A stretch of 64,000 nt of DNA from contig NZ_JPYO01000007.1 of assembly GCF_000757485.1 (NCBI RefSeq), positions 83,221 through 147,220 on the forward strand, written 5' to 3'. Under the pieces are notes generated by a model. It searched no databases, was not told the origin of the DNA, and was given only the letters and a program-made list of their open reading frames with translations. The translations under genes were made by a program, and so were the position numbers. Shown in pieces: positions 29,106-37,754 of this stretch (position 1 is the first letter of the stretch; each line of letters opens with the position of its first letter). This DNA comes from Achromobacter sp. RTa (GTDB taxonomy: Bacteria; Pseudomonadota; Gammaproteobacteria; Burkholderiales; Burkholderiaceae_B).

Positions 29106-29855
29106 ATGAAGACCGACCACGAGCTGCTCTCCGCCTTCGCCCCGACGGGGGTGCTGCGCGCTTCCATCAATCTGGGCAATCCCATCCTGGCCAATACCGA
29201 TCCCGCCACCGGCCGACCCGGCGGCGTCTCGGTGGACCTAGCCACCGAACTGGCCCGGCGCCTGCAGGTGGAACTGGAACTCGTCGTGTTCAAGTCCGCC
29301 GGCGAATCCGTCAATGCCGTGGCCGCCGAGCAGGCGGACGTGGGTTTCTTCGCCATCGATCCGCTGCGCGGGGAACAGATCGCCTTCACCGCGCCCTATG
29401 TGGTCATCGAAGGCGCGTACCTGGTCCGGCAGGGCTCCCCGATAAACGCCATGGACGAAGTGGACCGCGAGGGCCAGCGCGTCGTGGTCGGCAAGGGCAG
29501 CGCCTACGATCTCTACCTGACGCGCGAGCTCAAGCAGGCCGAGATCTTCCGCGCCCCCACCTCGCCCGCGGTGGTCGACACGTTCCTGCAGGAAAACATG
29601 GAAGTCGCCGCCGGCGTGAAGCAGCAGTTGCAGGCGGATGCGCAGCGGCTGGGCGGCCTGCGCCTCCTGGACGGCCATTTCATGCTGATCCGCCAGGCCA
29701 TGGGCGTGCCCAAGAGCCGCGGCGACAAGGCCAGCGCCTATCTGGGCGCCTTCGTCGAAGCCATGAAGAAATCGGGATTCGTGGCCGAGGCCCTGGCGCG
29801 TCACCAGATCCAGGGCGCGGCCGTGGCGCCGCTGGAACCGGCGCCCGGCGCCTGA
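29106..29855 (+). CDS. Family-3 ABC solute-binding-like protein without a signal peptide
   Basis: 249 residues covering the whole SBP_bac_3 domain (RPGGVSVDLATELARRL, DVGFFAIDPLRGEQIAFTAPYV, GSAYDLYLTREL), but the frame starts MKTDHELLSAFAPTG with no hydrophobic leader; the next upstream codons (to 29058) do not supply one. Either it acts in the cytoplasm as an amino-acid-binding or dehydratase-like protein, or the true start is lost. Convergent with aliA. Confidence 0.78.
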   Translation: MKTDHELLSAFAPTGVLRASINLGNPILANTDPATGRPGGVSVDLATELARRLQVELELVVFKSAGESVNAVAAEQADVGFFAIDPLRGEQIAFTAPYVVIEGAYLVRQGSPINAMDEVDREGQRVVVGKGSAYDLYLTRELKQAEIFRAPTSPAVVDTFLQENMEVAAGVKQQLQADAQRLGGLRLLDGHFMLIRQAMGVPKSRGDKASAYLGAFVEAMKKSGFVAEALARHQIQGAAVAPLEPAPGA

Positions 29856-29871
29856 CGACGCGCGGACGGCC

Positions 29872-31512
29872 TCAGGCGCCGTCCCGCAACATTTCCCGCA
29901 GGCGGAACTTCTGCACCTTGCCCGTCGGCGTGCTGGGCAGGCTGTCGCGCACCTCCAGCCGCTCCGGGATGTATTGCAGCGCCACGCCATGCCCCTTCAG
30001 GAATTCCACCAGCCCGGGCAGTTCCAGCGCGCTGTCCGGCTTTAGCGTGACCACCGCGCAGGCCCGTTCGCCCAAGCGCTCGTCCGGGTACGCCACGATG
30101 GCCGCCTGGGCGATGGCAGGATGCCGGTACAGCAGGGATTCGATCTCCACCACCGGAATGTTCTCGCCCCCACGGATGATCACGTCCTTGCTGCGGCCGG
30201 TGATGCGCAGATAGCCCTGTTCGTCGATGCGCGCCATGTCTCCGGTATCGAACCAGCCCTCGCCGTCGGTCGCGTTCAGCTGCGGCCGCTTCAGGTAGCC
30301 GCCGAAGTTGGAGCAGGAACGCAGCCAGAGATTGCCCACCTCGCCCGCCGGCAGCGCCGCGCCGGACGCATCCACCACCTTGATCTCGACGCCCGGCAGC
30401 GGGCAGCCATCGCTGGTGTAGGCGCGGACGTCGTCGTCTTCCGGACGGGTGAGCGTGACCGCGCCGTTCTCGGTCATGCCCCACGCCGAGATGATCTTCG
30501 CTCCCAGCACCTGCCGGGCCTGCTCCACCAGCGGCCCCGGTATCGGCGCGCCCGCGCACAGGAAAGTGCCCAGCGTGGGCACGCCCTGCCCCGACTGCGC
30601 GACTTCGCGCGCCAGGTCCGTCAGGAACGGCGTGGACGCCATGCTGAACGTCGCGCCGTGCTCGCGGATGAGGCCGGCCGCAACCGCCGGGTTCCAGATA
30701 TCCAGCGTCACGGCCTCGCAGCCCAGGTAGATCGGCATCATCAGTCCGTACATGAAGCCGGTCTGGTGCGCCATAGGAGATCCCATCAGCACCACGTCGT
30801 CCGCGCCCAGGCCCAGGCGCCCGGCGTAGGCGGCGATGTTGGAGAACGTGGTGTTGGCCGTGTGCATCACGTCCTTGGGCTCGCCCGTGGTGCCGGACGT
30901 GTAGATCAACTGCGTAACGTCATCCGGCCCAGGATGCGAACGGCCCAGGATGTCTCCCGCGTCGGGCTCGTCCTCCCAGCGGGGTTCGGCCAGCAGCGAC
31001 TCGAAACTGTCCGGGCCGGCGCCCCCCACGGCGATCACGCGCTCCAGCCGGGGCAGGTCGGCGCGCAGCCCTTCGGCCATCGCCGGATAATCGAAGCCGC
31101 GGAAACGCTGCGGCACGATGAACACGCGCGCCTCGCCATGGCGCAGCATGAACGAGAGTTCGCGCTGCCGGAAGATGTGCATCAGCGGATTCATCACGGC
31201 GCCGATGCGCGAGCAGGCCAGGTAGGTCACGACGAACTGCCAGCCGTTGGGCAGTTGGCAGGCCACCACGTCGCCCGCCTCGATGCCCAGCCGCGCCAAC
31301 CCCACCGCCACCCGGTCGGCCATGGCGGCAAGCTGGCGATAGGTGAACCGCCTGGTTTCGGCGCTGTCGGTATGCACCGCGGTCAGCGCCGTCTTGTCGG
31401 GATGCAAGGCCGCGCCCCGGTCCAGGAAGTCATTGATGGTGCGGTCCGGCCACCAGCCGCGCGCGATGCTTTCCCGCCGTCTGGGTGCAATCAATACAGC
31501 ATCGAATTCCAT
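29872..31512 (-). CDS. aliA: Cyclohexanecarboxylate-CoA ligase-type acyl-CoA synthetase
   Basis: 546 residues of the ANL superfamily: P-loop LIYTSGTTGEPKDVM near residue 195, MTENGAVTLT, DTGDMARIDEQGYLRITGRSKDVIIRGGENIP and the C-terminal Lys in PTGKVQKFRLRE. As the last gene of the aliB-badI-badH unit it would activate cyclohexanecarboxylate (or a similar alicyclic acid) with ATP and CoA. Substrate assignment rests on the neighbours. Confidence 0.82.
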   Translation of the reverse strand: MEFDAVLIAPRRRESIARGWWPDRTINDFLDRGAALHPDKTALTAVHTDSAETRRFTYRQLAAMADRVAVGLARLGIEAGDVVACQLPNGWQFVVTYLACSRIGAVMNPLMHIFRQRELSFMLRHGEARVFIVPQRFRGFDYPAMAEGLRADLPRLERVIAVGGAGPDSFESLLAEPRWEDEPDAGDILGRSHPGPDDVTQLIYTSGTTGEPKDVMHTANTTFSNIAAYAGRLGLGADDVVLMGSPMAHQTGFMYGLMMPIYLGCEAVTLDIWNPAVAAGLIREHGATFSMASTPFLTDLAREVAQSGQGVPTLGTFLCAGAPIPGPLVEQARQVLGAKIISAWGMTENGAVTLTRPEDDDVRAYTSDGCPLPGVEIKVVDASGAALPAGEVGNLWLRSCSNFGGYLKRPQLNATDGEGWFDTGDMARIDEQGYLRITGRSKDVIIRGGENIPVVEIESLLYRHPAIAQAAIVAYPDERLGERACAVVTLKPDSALELPGLVEFLKGHGVALQYIPERLEVRDSLPSTPTGKVQKFRLREMLRDGA

Positions 31513-31547
31513 GTCTGTCTCTCCGATGATTCCGCGCCGGGCCGGCG

Positions 31548-32699
31548 TCAGGCAGGCACCGCTGCGCGCCCGGCCCGGGTGCGCGCGATGATGGTCTTCA
31601 TGATCTGCGCGGTGCCGTCCCCGATCTGGAAGCCCAGCACGTCGCGCAGGCGCTGTTCCATGACGCCACGGTCATAGCCGCCATGGCCGAAGGTCAGCAG
31701 GCATTGGTGCACCACGTCGTACGCCAGCTTCGGCCCCCACCATTTGCACATGGCGGCCTGCGCGCTGTGCGGCAGCTGACGGTCTTTCAGCCACAGGGTC
31801 TGCAGGCACAGCAGGCGGGCGGCCTCGACCTGGGTGTCGCCCTCGGCCAACGGGTGCGATACACCCTGGAACGCGGACAGGGGCTTGCCGAAGGCCTCGC
31901 GCTGCGCCGCGTGCTCCCAGGCTTCGTCCAGCGCGGCCCGCGCGACCGCCAGCACCTGCAGGCCGATCAAGGCCCGCGAATAGTCGAAGCCCTGCATCAC
32001 CTGGACGAAGCCCTCGCCTTCCCGACCCAGCAGGTGGTCCGCCGGCACGCGCACATTCTCGAAGAACAGCGAACCTCGCCCGATCGCGCGTTGCCCGTGG
32101 CAGTCGTAGCGATTGCGCGTGATGCCCGGCAGCTCCATCGGCACGAGCAAGGCGGTGACGCCGCGCGCGCCGGACTCCACCGTGCCGCTGCGGCCGAACA
32201 CCACGGCGGCGTCCGCCTGGTCGGCGGCGGAAATCGACGCCTTCTCTCCGTTGAGCACATAGTGGCCGTCCGCCCGCTCCACGCGCAGGCGCAGATTGGC
32301 CGCATCGGAGCCGCCGCGCGGCTCGGTCAGCGCAATGGCGAGCAGCGCCTCTCCCCGGGTCAGGCGCGCGAGCCATGGCCGCGCCACTTCCGGCTTGCCG
32401 TGCTGCGCAAGGATCTGGCCGTTCAGCGACGCCAGCAGGTTGATGTATGACAGGCTGAGGTCGGCGCGCGCGATCTGCTCGTGGATCACGCCAGCGGCCA
32501 GGCAGCCCAGCCCCTGCCCGCCGCAATCCTCCGGCAGCTCGGGCGCGATGAAACCCATGCCGCCCATTTCAAGCATCAGCCCGCGGTCGAGCGTGCGCGT
32601 GGCGTCGCGCTCGAGAAAGCCCGGCGCCACGCGCCCGGCCGCGAAACGCCCGGCGTGCTCGGACAGCGCGGCCAGGTCCTCGTCGATATAGGGATTCAT
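31548..32699 (-). CDS. aliB: Cyclohexanecarboxyl-CoA dehydrogenase-type acyl-CoA dehydrogenase
   Basis: 383 residues, full acyl-CoA dehydrogenase: LLAIALTEPRGGSDAANL (FAD/substrate loop), GQRAIGRGSLFFENVRVP, and C-terminal GFQIGDGTAQIMKT. The residue before GT, Glu in ordinary short-chain members of this motif, is Asp361. Acting on the ligase product it would form cyclohex-1-enecarboxyl-CoA. 54 bp after badI; same operon. Confidence 0.83.
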   Translation of the reverse strand: MNPYIDEDLAALSEHAGRFAAGRVAPGFLERDATRTLDRGLMLEMGGMGFIAPELPEDCGGQGLGCLAAGVIHEQIARADLSLSYINLLASLNGQILAQHGKPEVARPWLARLTRGEALLAIALTEPRGGSDAANLRLRVERADGHYVLNGEKASISAADQADAAVVFGRSGTVESGARGVTALLVPMELPGITRNRYDCHGQRAIGRGSLFFENVRVPADHLLGREGEGFVQVMQGFDYSRALIGLQVLAVARAALDEAWEHAAQREAFGKPLSAFQGVSHPLAEGDTQVEAARLLCLQTLWLKDRQLPHSAQAAMCKWWGPKLAYDVVHQCLLTFGHGGYDRGVMEQRLRDVLGFQIGDGTAQIMKTIIARTRAGRAAVPA

Positions 32700-32753
32700 C
32701 TTGTCTCCTGCGGCTCGCCGGACTTGGCGGCGAACGCGTGCGTGGGTATGGCG

Positions 32754-33536
32754 CTATCTGGCGTGGCGGCGGAAATCGGGCTTGCGCTTTTCCTGGAAAG
32801 CCTTGACCCCTTCGCGCGATTCCTCCGTGTCGTAGTACAGCTTCAGCGCGTACATCCCCATTCCGGCAATGCCCGCCTGATGCGCCGTGTCCATGTTGAA
32901 AGAACGCTTGGCGATCGCGATGGCGGTGGGGCTTTTCTCCATGATCTCGCCGCACCATTTCCGCACCTCGGCATCGAGCTGGTCCGGCGGCACCACCGCA
33001 TTGACCAGGCCCATGGCCAGGGCCTCGGCGGCGGAATAGCGGCGGCACAGATACCAGATTTCACGGGCTCTTTTCTCGCCCACCACCCTCGCCAGGAACG
33101 CCGTGCCGTAGCCCGGATCCACCGACCCCACCTTCGGCCCCACCTGGCCGAACACCGCCCGCTCGGACGCGATCGTGAAATCGCAGATGGTGCACAGCAC
33201 ATTGCCGCCGCCGATGGCGTAGCCCTGGACCCGCGCGATCACGGGCTTGGGCACGTCGCGGATGGCGCCGTGCAACTCTTCCATCGGCAGCCCGATGGTG
33301 CCGCGGCCGTCGTACTGCCCGGAGTGGGCCGACTGGTCGCCCCCAGTGCAGAAAGCCTTGTCGCCCGCGCCCGCCAGCACGATCACGCCGATATCCGGCG
33401 CATAGCCCGCGCGGTTGATCGCGTGGATCAGCTCATCGCAGGTGCGGCCGCGGAAGGCGTTCATCTTTTCCGGCCGGTTGATCGTGATCCAGGCCGCGCC
33501 GTCGCGGACTTCGTAGAGGATGTCTTCGTAGTTCAT
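32754..33536 (-). CDS. badI: 2-Ketocyclohexanecarboxyl-CoA hydrolase
   Basis: 260 residues of the crotonase superfamily, very like the Rhodopseudomonas BadI I remember: RPEKMNAFRGRTCDELI, GDKAFCTGGDQSAH, GRGTIGLPMEELH, ARVQGYAIGGGN, FGQVGPKVGSVDPGYG and AIAKRSFNMDTAHQ. BadI hydrolytically opens the ring of 2-ketocyclohexanecarboxyl-CoA to pimelyl-CoA, using a MenB-like site. 33 bp after badH. Confidence 0.93.
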   Translation of the reverse strand: MNYEDILYEVRDGAAWITINRPEKMNAFRGRTCDELIHAINRAGYAPDIGVIVLAGAGDKAFCTGGDQSAHSGQYDGRGTIGLPMEELHGAIRDVPKPVIARVQGYAIGGGNVLCTICDFTIASERAVFGQVGPKVGSVDPGYGTAFLARVVGEKRAREIWYLCRRYSAAEALAMGLVNAVVPPDQLDAEVRKWCGEIMEKSPTAIAIAKRSFNMDTAHQAGIAGMGMYALKLYYDTEESREGVKAFQEKRKPDFRRHAR

Positions 33537-33569
33537 GTGAGCTTCCTGTGAAGAAGGAAAATGGCCCGC

Positions 33570-34337
33570 TCAGCCGTTCATGGTCAGGCCGCCCGAGACG
33601 CTCAGCACCTGCCCGGTGACATAGGCGGCGTCGTCGCTGGCAAAGAACAGAATCGCGCCGGGCAGATCTTCCGGCTGGCCGATGCGGCCGAGCGGAATGG
33701 CCCGGGTGAAGGCTTCGACCAGCTTCTCCGGATTGCCCGCGCCTTCCTTGTAGCTGGCGAACAGCGCGGTATCGGTGGGCCCCGGGCACACCACGTTCAC
33801 CGTAATGCCGTGCCGCGCATGCTCGCGCGCGATGGTCTTGGAAAACGCCACCAGCCCGCCCTTGCAGGCCGCGTACACGGCCTCGCCCGACGAGCCGGCC
33901 CGGGCGGCGTCGGACGCGATATTGACGATGCGCCCCGACTTGCGAGCCGCCATGCCCGGCAGCACCGCATGGTGCATGTGCAGGGCGCCGATCAGGTTGA
34001 TGGCGACGAGCCGGTCCCATTCGGCGGGCTCCGTCTTCGTGAAGGGCTTGAAGATGTCCCAGCCCGCGTTGTTCACCAGCACGTCGGCCGGCCCCAACCC
34101 GGATTCGACGGCCGCCACGGCCGCGTCGACCTCGTCGCGGCGCGTGATGTCGCAGCGCAGCGCCAGCGCCCGGCCGCCCTCGGATTCGATGGCGGCGGCG
34201 ACGGCGCCGGCCGCTTGCGGATCCAGGTCCAGCACGGCCACTGCCGCGCCCTCCCGCGCCAGGCGCCGGCAGGTGGCCCCGCCGATGCCGCCGCCGCCGC
34301 CCGTCACGATCGCCGTCCTGCCGCTCAGTCTTTGCAT
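33570..34337 (-). CDS. badH: 2-Hydroxycyclohexanecarboxyl-CoA dehydrogenase (SDR)
   Basis: 255 residues; TGGGGGIGGAT is the SDR cofactor loop, NNAGWDIFKPFTKTEP and the catalytic YAACKGG (Tyr and Lys) are intact, and VVCPGPTDTALFA and the C-terminal VLSVSGGLTMNG match Rhodopseudomonas BadH. Oxidises the ring hydroxyl to the ketone that BadI cleaves. The start at 34337 follows AGAGGAAA; a 20-codon longer frame is unlikely. First gene of the leftward operon. Confidence 0.93.
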   Translation of the reverse strand: MQRLSGRTAIVTGGGGGIGGATCRRLAREGAAVAVLDLDPQAAGAVAAAIESEGGRALALRCDITRRDEVDAAVAAVESGLGPADVLVNNAGWDIFKPFTKTEPAEWDRLVAINLIGALHMHHAVLPGMAARKSGRIVNIASDAARAGSSGEAVYAACKGGLVAFSKTIAREHARHGITVNVVCPGPTDTALFASYKEGAGNPEKLVEAFTRAIPLGRIGQPEDLPGAILFFASDDAAYVTGQVLSVSGGLTMNG

Positions 34338-34405
34338 GATTTCCTCTGCCCAGGTTGCGGGGCTTGGTATCCTTACCCGACTGGCTGGATACGCCACCCA
34401 AATAC

Positions 34406-34419
34406 GTAAATATGTTTAC
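34406..34419. promoter_or_regulatory. Candidate BadR operator
   Basis: GTAAATATGTTTAC, a perfect 5-4-5 inverted repeat in an A/T-rich stretch, lies between the divergent badH and badR starts, about 70 bp before badH. MarR proteins bind short A/T-rich dyads like this. Confidence 0.6.
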
Positions 34420-34475
34420 CTATATTAGCGACCGTCGATACAGGTAATCAAGGCTGGAAACGCGAAGAACCCACT

Positions 34476-34979
34476 ATGGAAAACCCTAGAAAAAATACTG
34501 ATATCGCACGAATGGAGCTGGCCAACCGCTTGTTTTTCAGGCTGTATCAATGCGCAAACATGCTGCATAAAACAGGCAGCCGCGCGGTCGAGCACCTGGG
34601 TTTGACGACGCAGCAGTGGGCGGTGCTGGGCGCGCTGTCGCGGCCCGAGGCGCAGGCGGGAATCAGTGTGGGAGATCTGGCCCGCTACCTCATGGTCAGC
34701 CGGCAAAGCCTATCGGGTCTGATCAGCCGGATGGAACGCGACGGCCATATCGCCAGCGCGCCCGACGGGCGCGACCGCCGCTCGCGCCTGGTCACCATGA
34801 CGGCCTCGGGCCGCAAGGTCTGGACCCAGGACGCGCTGCCGCGCATCCATGAATACTATGAAGGGGCGCTCGACGAGTTCTCGATGGGAGACCTCAGCCA
34901 CACCCTGCACTATCTGCTGAAGCTGCTGGAGAACATGCAGCGCCTGGACGACGCCGCGCCGCGCGGCGAGGGGGAATAG
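34476..34979 (+). CDS. badR: MarR-family regulator of the alicyclic cluster
   Basis: 167 residues. MELANRLFFRLYQCANMLHKTGSRAVEHLGLTTQQWAVLGALS precedes the winged HTH (SVGDLARYLMVSRQSLSGLISRMERDGHI, RDRRSRL). Divergent from badH, as in Rhodopseudomonas, where BadR represses the cyclohexanecarboxylate genes until a CoA intermediate accumulates. The same role is likely here. Confidence 0.88.
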   Translation: MENPRKNTDIARMELANRLFFRLYQCANMLHKTGSRAVEHLGLTTQQWAVLGALSRPEAQAGISVGDLARYLMVSRQSLSGLISRMERDGHIASAPDGRDRRSRLVTMTASGRKVWTQDALPRIHEYYEGALDEFSMGDLSHTLHYLLKLLENMQRLDDAAPRGEGE

Positions 34980-35024
34980 GCCCGCCTCGCGCCCGCATGC
35001 CGGCGCGCGGCGAGCCCCTTGCCG

Positions 35025-35357
35025 CTAGTGGCTGATCATCCAGGGCCGGGCGCCCGCGAACGATTTCGCGCCGTCCGGCGCCGTGCGCGTCTTGCCCGCC
35101 TGGGCGCGGCCGGAACAACACCCGCAATTCATGCCGTGGCCCGAACGCGTGCTGCGCGGTTCATGCGCGCTGCGCTCATTGGCCGCGCGCGCCCGGTTCA
35201 CCGCGGACGACAGCGCCGAGATCGCGGGCGCCCCGCCCACGATGCGGCCCGACGGCTCTCCGCATTGCGGGCAGGCGGCCGGGTCGCGCCACCGCGCCAG
35301 GGGCACGAGCGCCGCGAATTCTCCGCAGCGGCCACAGGCATAGTCATACATGGGCAT
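35025..35357 (-). CDS. fmdB: FmdB-family zinc-ribbon protein
   Basis: 110 residues starting MPMYDYACGRCGEF with Cys8 and Cys11, followed by CPQCG: a four-Cys zinc ribbon of the FmdB type. The C-terminal half is low complexity with a CGCC motif. 11 bp downstream of fmdA, strong Shine-Dalgarno (AGGAGGAA). FmdB is thought to regulate or assist formamidase. Confidence 0.9.
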   Translation of the reverse strand: MPMYDYACGRCGEFAALVPLARWRDPAACPQCGEPSGRIVGGAPAISALSSAVNRARAANERSAHEPRSTRSGHGMNCGCCSGRAQAGKTRTAPDGAKSFAGARPWMISH

Positions 35358-35368
35358 CGTGGTTCCTC

Positions 35369-36598
35369 CTAGCGGTCGCGAGACAGCGGCATGTCGGTCC
35401 CGCCCTGGATGTGCTTGACGGGTCCGGAGGCCGACGGCTGGATGTCGAAGTCGAAGATCTCGGTGGGCAGCCACAGCGTCGCGCACGAGTTGGGAATATC
35501 GACCACGCCGCTGATGTGCCCCTGCACCGGCGCGCAGCCCAGCAGGGAATACGCCTGGGCTCCCGAATAGCCGAACTTCTTCAGGTATTCGATGGCGTTC
35601 AGGCAGGCCTGGCGATACGCCACGTTCACGTCCAGGTAGTGCTGCTTGCCCGATTCGTCGACCGAAATGCCCTCGAAGATCAGGAAGTCCTTGTAGGCGG
35701 GCGCGATCGGGCTCGGTTTGAAGATGGGATTCTTGATCGCGTACTTCTCCATGCCGCCCTTGATCAGCGACACGCGCATGTGCACCCAGCCCGCCATCTC
35801 GATGGCGCCGCAGAACGTGATTTCGCCATCGCCCTGCGAAAAATGCAGATCCCCCACCGACAGGCCCCCGCCCTTCACGTATACCGGAAAGAAAACACGG
35901 GCGCCGCGCGAGAGGTCCTTGATATCGCAGTTGCCGCCGTGTTCGCGCGGCGGCACCGTGCGCGCGCCTTCGGCCGCCGCCCGGTCGCGGTCCGCCCCTT
36001 GCAGGCCGCCCATGTGCGCGGTCTTGGGCGCGGGCGGATTGGCCAGCGGCGGCACCCGCTTGGGATTGGTCTCGATCAGCGCCTGCTCGCGCCGGTTCCA
36101 GGTATCCAGCAGCTTTTTGTCGGGCAGGCAGCCGATCAGCCCCGGATGAATCAGGCCCGCGAAGCTCACGCCGGGAATATGCCGCGAAGACGTGAACATC
36201 CCGTGGAAATCCCATATGGACTTCTGCGCATGCGGGAAATGCTCGGTCAGGAAGCCGCCGCCGTTGTTGCGGCTGAAGAAGCCGTTGAAGCCCCACATGC
36301 TTTCGGGCTTGGCGCCGATGTCCAGCAGGTCCACCACCAGCAGATCCCCGGGCTCGGCCCCGTCCACGCCCACCGGGCCGGACAGGAAGTGCACCGTGGT
36401 CAGATCCACGTCGCGGACGTCGTCGGCGCTATCGTCGTTCTTGATCGCGCCGCCGGTCCAGTCGTAGGTTTCCAGGACGAAGTCATCCCCCGGCTTCACC
36501 CACACGGCCATCGGAATGTCCGGGTGCCAGCGATTGTGGATCTGCGCGTTGTCGTAGGGGGATTGGGCCAGATCGACCTTGATGAGCGTGTCAGTCAT
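35369..36598 (-). CDS. fmdA: Formamidase (FmdA/AmdA family)
   Basis: 409 residues, full family length: NRWHPDIPMAVWVKPGDDF, GPVGVDGAEPGDLLVVDLLDIG, HPGLIGCLPD, EHGGNCDIKDLSRGARVFFPVYVKGGGLSVGDLHFSQGDGE and SVDESGKQHYLDVNVAYR. These are the acetamidase/formamidase blocks; the product would be formate plus ammonia. Followed by fmdB as in methylotrophs. Confidence 0.95.
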   Translation of the reverse strand: MTDTLIKVDLAQSPYDNAQIHNRWHPDIPMAVWVKPGDDFVLETYDWTGGAIKNDDSADDVRDVDLTTVHFLSGPVGVDGAEPGDLLVVDLLDIGAKPESMWGFNGFFSRNNGGGFLTEHFPHAQKSIWDFHGMFTSSRHIPGVSFAGLIHPGLIGCLPDKKLLDTWNRREQALIETNPKRVPPLANPPAPKTAHMGGLQGADRDRAAAEGARTVPPREHGGNCDIKDLSRGARVFFPVYVKGGGLSVGDLHFSQGDGEITFCGAIEMAGWVHMRVSLIKGGMEKYAIKNPIFKPSPIAPAYKDFLIFEGISVDESGKQHYLDVNVAYRQACLNAIEYLKKFGYSGAQAYSLLGCAPVQGHISGVVDIPNSCATLWLPTEIFDFDIQPSASGPVKHIQGGTDMPLSRDR

Positions 36599-36654
36599 TC
36601 TCTTTCATCTCCAGCGTAACGTGTTGATAAAACAGAAGTTTCCATCTCCGATCC

Positions 36655-36752
36655 GCCGATGCGCGCGGGCAGCTCGGCCCGCCGGCGGATCATTGATATG
36701 TGAAGCACAGTAGGCGAGATTCGGGCAGCCGTAAACTGGGATTCCGACCAGT
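36655..36752. repeat. 98-bp direct repeat, copy A (upstream of lysE)
   Basis: About 85 of 98 positions match the copy at 37561-37658 in the same orientation without gaps; the best stretch is around 36699-36728. It fills much of the 251-bp gap before lysE. The rest of the gap shows nothing else clear. Confidence 0.85.
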
Positions 36753-36849
36753 AGAAGATATCTGCCTGGCCGACCCTATACTGGCCCTTCCGCTGGCAGC
36801 ATCACATCGTCCAACAACCCGCCGCGCGTGCGCAGAAATCGGATCCATC

Positions 36850-37479
36850 ATGGCAATCTCAACCGCAATCACCGCCATTCTCGTGGCGCTTCTGGTCGGC
36901 GCAATGAGCCCTGGCCCGAGTTTCGTCGTCGTCGCTCGAACCGCGGTGGGCTCCTCGCGTCAGGCCGGCCTGGCCGCGGCGTTGGGCATGGGGGTGGGCG
37001 GCGTCCTGTTCAGCGGCGTAGCGCTGGTCGGCCTGTACACGGTGCTGGCAACGGTCGGCTGGCTTTATATCGGCCTGAAAATCGCCGGGGGGCTGTACCT
37101 CGTGTATCTCGCGTGCAAGATGTGGCGCGGCGCCAAAGAGCCGCTGGCCCTGCACGGCATCCCGGGCGGACAAGGCACCCGCAAAGCCTTCCTGACGGCC
37201 CTGGCCACCCAGCTCAGCAATCCCAAGACGGCCATCGCCTATGGCAGCATCTTCGCTTCGCTGCTGCCGCACAACCCACCGCTGTGGTGCTACTTCGCGC
37301 TGCCGCCTCTGGTGTTCCTGGTGGAAGCGGGTTGGTACTCGACGGTAGCCCTATGCCTGTCCAGCCGCCGTCCCCGTGAACTGTATCTGCGGGCCAAGGC
37401 CGGCATCGACCGCGTGGCCGCGGGCGCCATCGGCGGCCTGGGCCTGCGCCTGATCTGGACGGCACGCGTCACGGACTGA
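36850..37479 (+). CDS. LysE/RhtB-family amino-acid exporter
   Basis: 209 residues, about six membrane segments: AITAILVALLVGAMSPGPSFVVVART (the GPSF signature of LysE) then LGMGVGGVLFSGVALVGLY, KIAGGLYLVYLACKMWRG and the C-terminal NPKTAIAYGSIFASLLP. The start at 36850 is preferred to a long 50-codon upstream extension that contains repeat copy A. Likely exports an amino acid. Flanked by the two direct repeats. Confidence 0.88.
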   Translation: MAISTAITAILVALLVGAMSPGPSFVVVARTAVGSSRQAGLAAALGMGVGGVLFSGVALVGLYTVLATVGWLYIGLKIAGGLYLVYLACKMWRGAKEPLALHGIPGGQGTRKAFLTALATQLSNPKTAIAYGSIFASLLPHNPPLWCYFALPPLVFLVEAGWYSTVALCLSSRRPRELYLRAKAGIDRVAAGAIGGLGLRLIWTARVTD

Positions 37480-37530
37480 CCGCCGGGAAGAATTCCGCCG
37501 CCGGGGCGCGGCCCATGGCCTGGCTCGCGT

Positions 37531-37566
37531 GCAGGCAATCCCTACGCCCGAGGCGGGCGCGCCGAT
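37531..37566. repeat. 36-bp dispersed repeat (copy 1)
   Basis: 31 of 36 positions match 42273-42308, and the preceding GGCCTGGCTCGCG recurs at 42162-42174. Overlaps the start of repeat copy B. Confidence 0.6.
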
Positions 37567-37658
37567 GCGCAAGGGCAACTCGGCCCGCCGGCGAAGCGTT
37601 GATAGGTGAAGCACAGTAGGCGAGATTCGGGCAACCCTAAACCGGGATTCCAGACAGT
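37561..37658. repeat. 98-bp direct repeat, copy B (downstream of lysE)
   Basis: Partner of 36655-36752; the 5' end overlaps the 36-bp dispersed repeat. The unit from A to B is 906 bp and contains only lysE. Confidence 0.85.
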
Positions 37659-37695
37659 GCCCTCCGGCCTGAGCCGGGTGCCCGCCTCGATTTAC

Positions 37696-37714
37696 GATAA
37701 TGAGAATTATTTGT
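37696..37714. promoter_or_regulatory. Fur box upstream of the ECF sigma gene
   Basis: GATAATGAGAATTATTTGT agrees with the 19-bp Fur consensus at about 14 positions, 40 bp before the sigma-factor start. This is where Fur would repress the FecI-FecR-receptor genes. Confidence 0.7.
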
Positions 37715-37754
37715 AAAATGCGCGGCTCGCCTTGCCTACGGATGCCGCGTCCCC

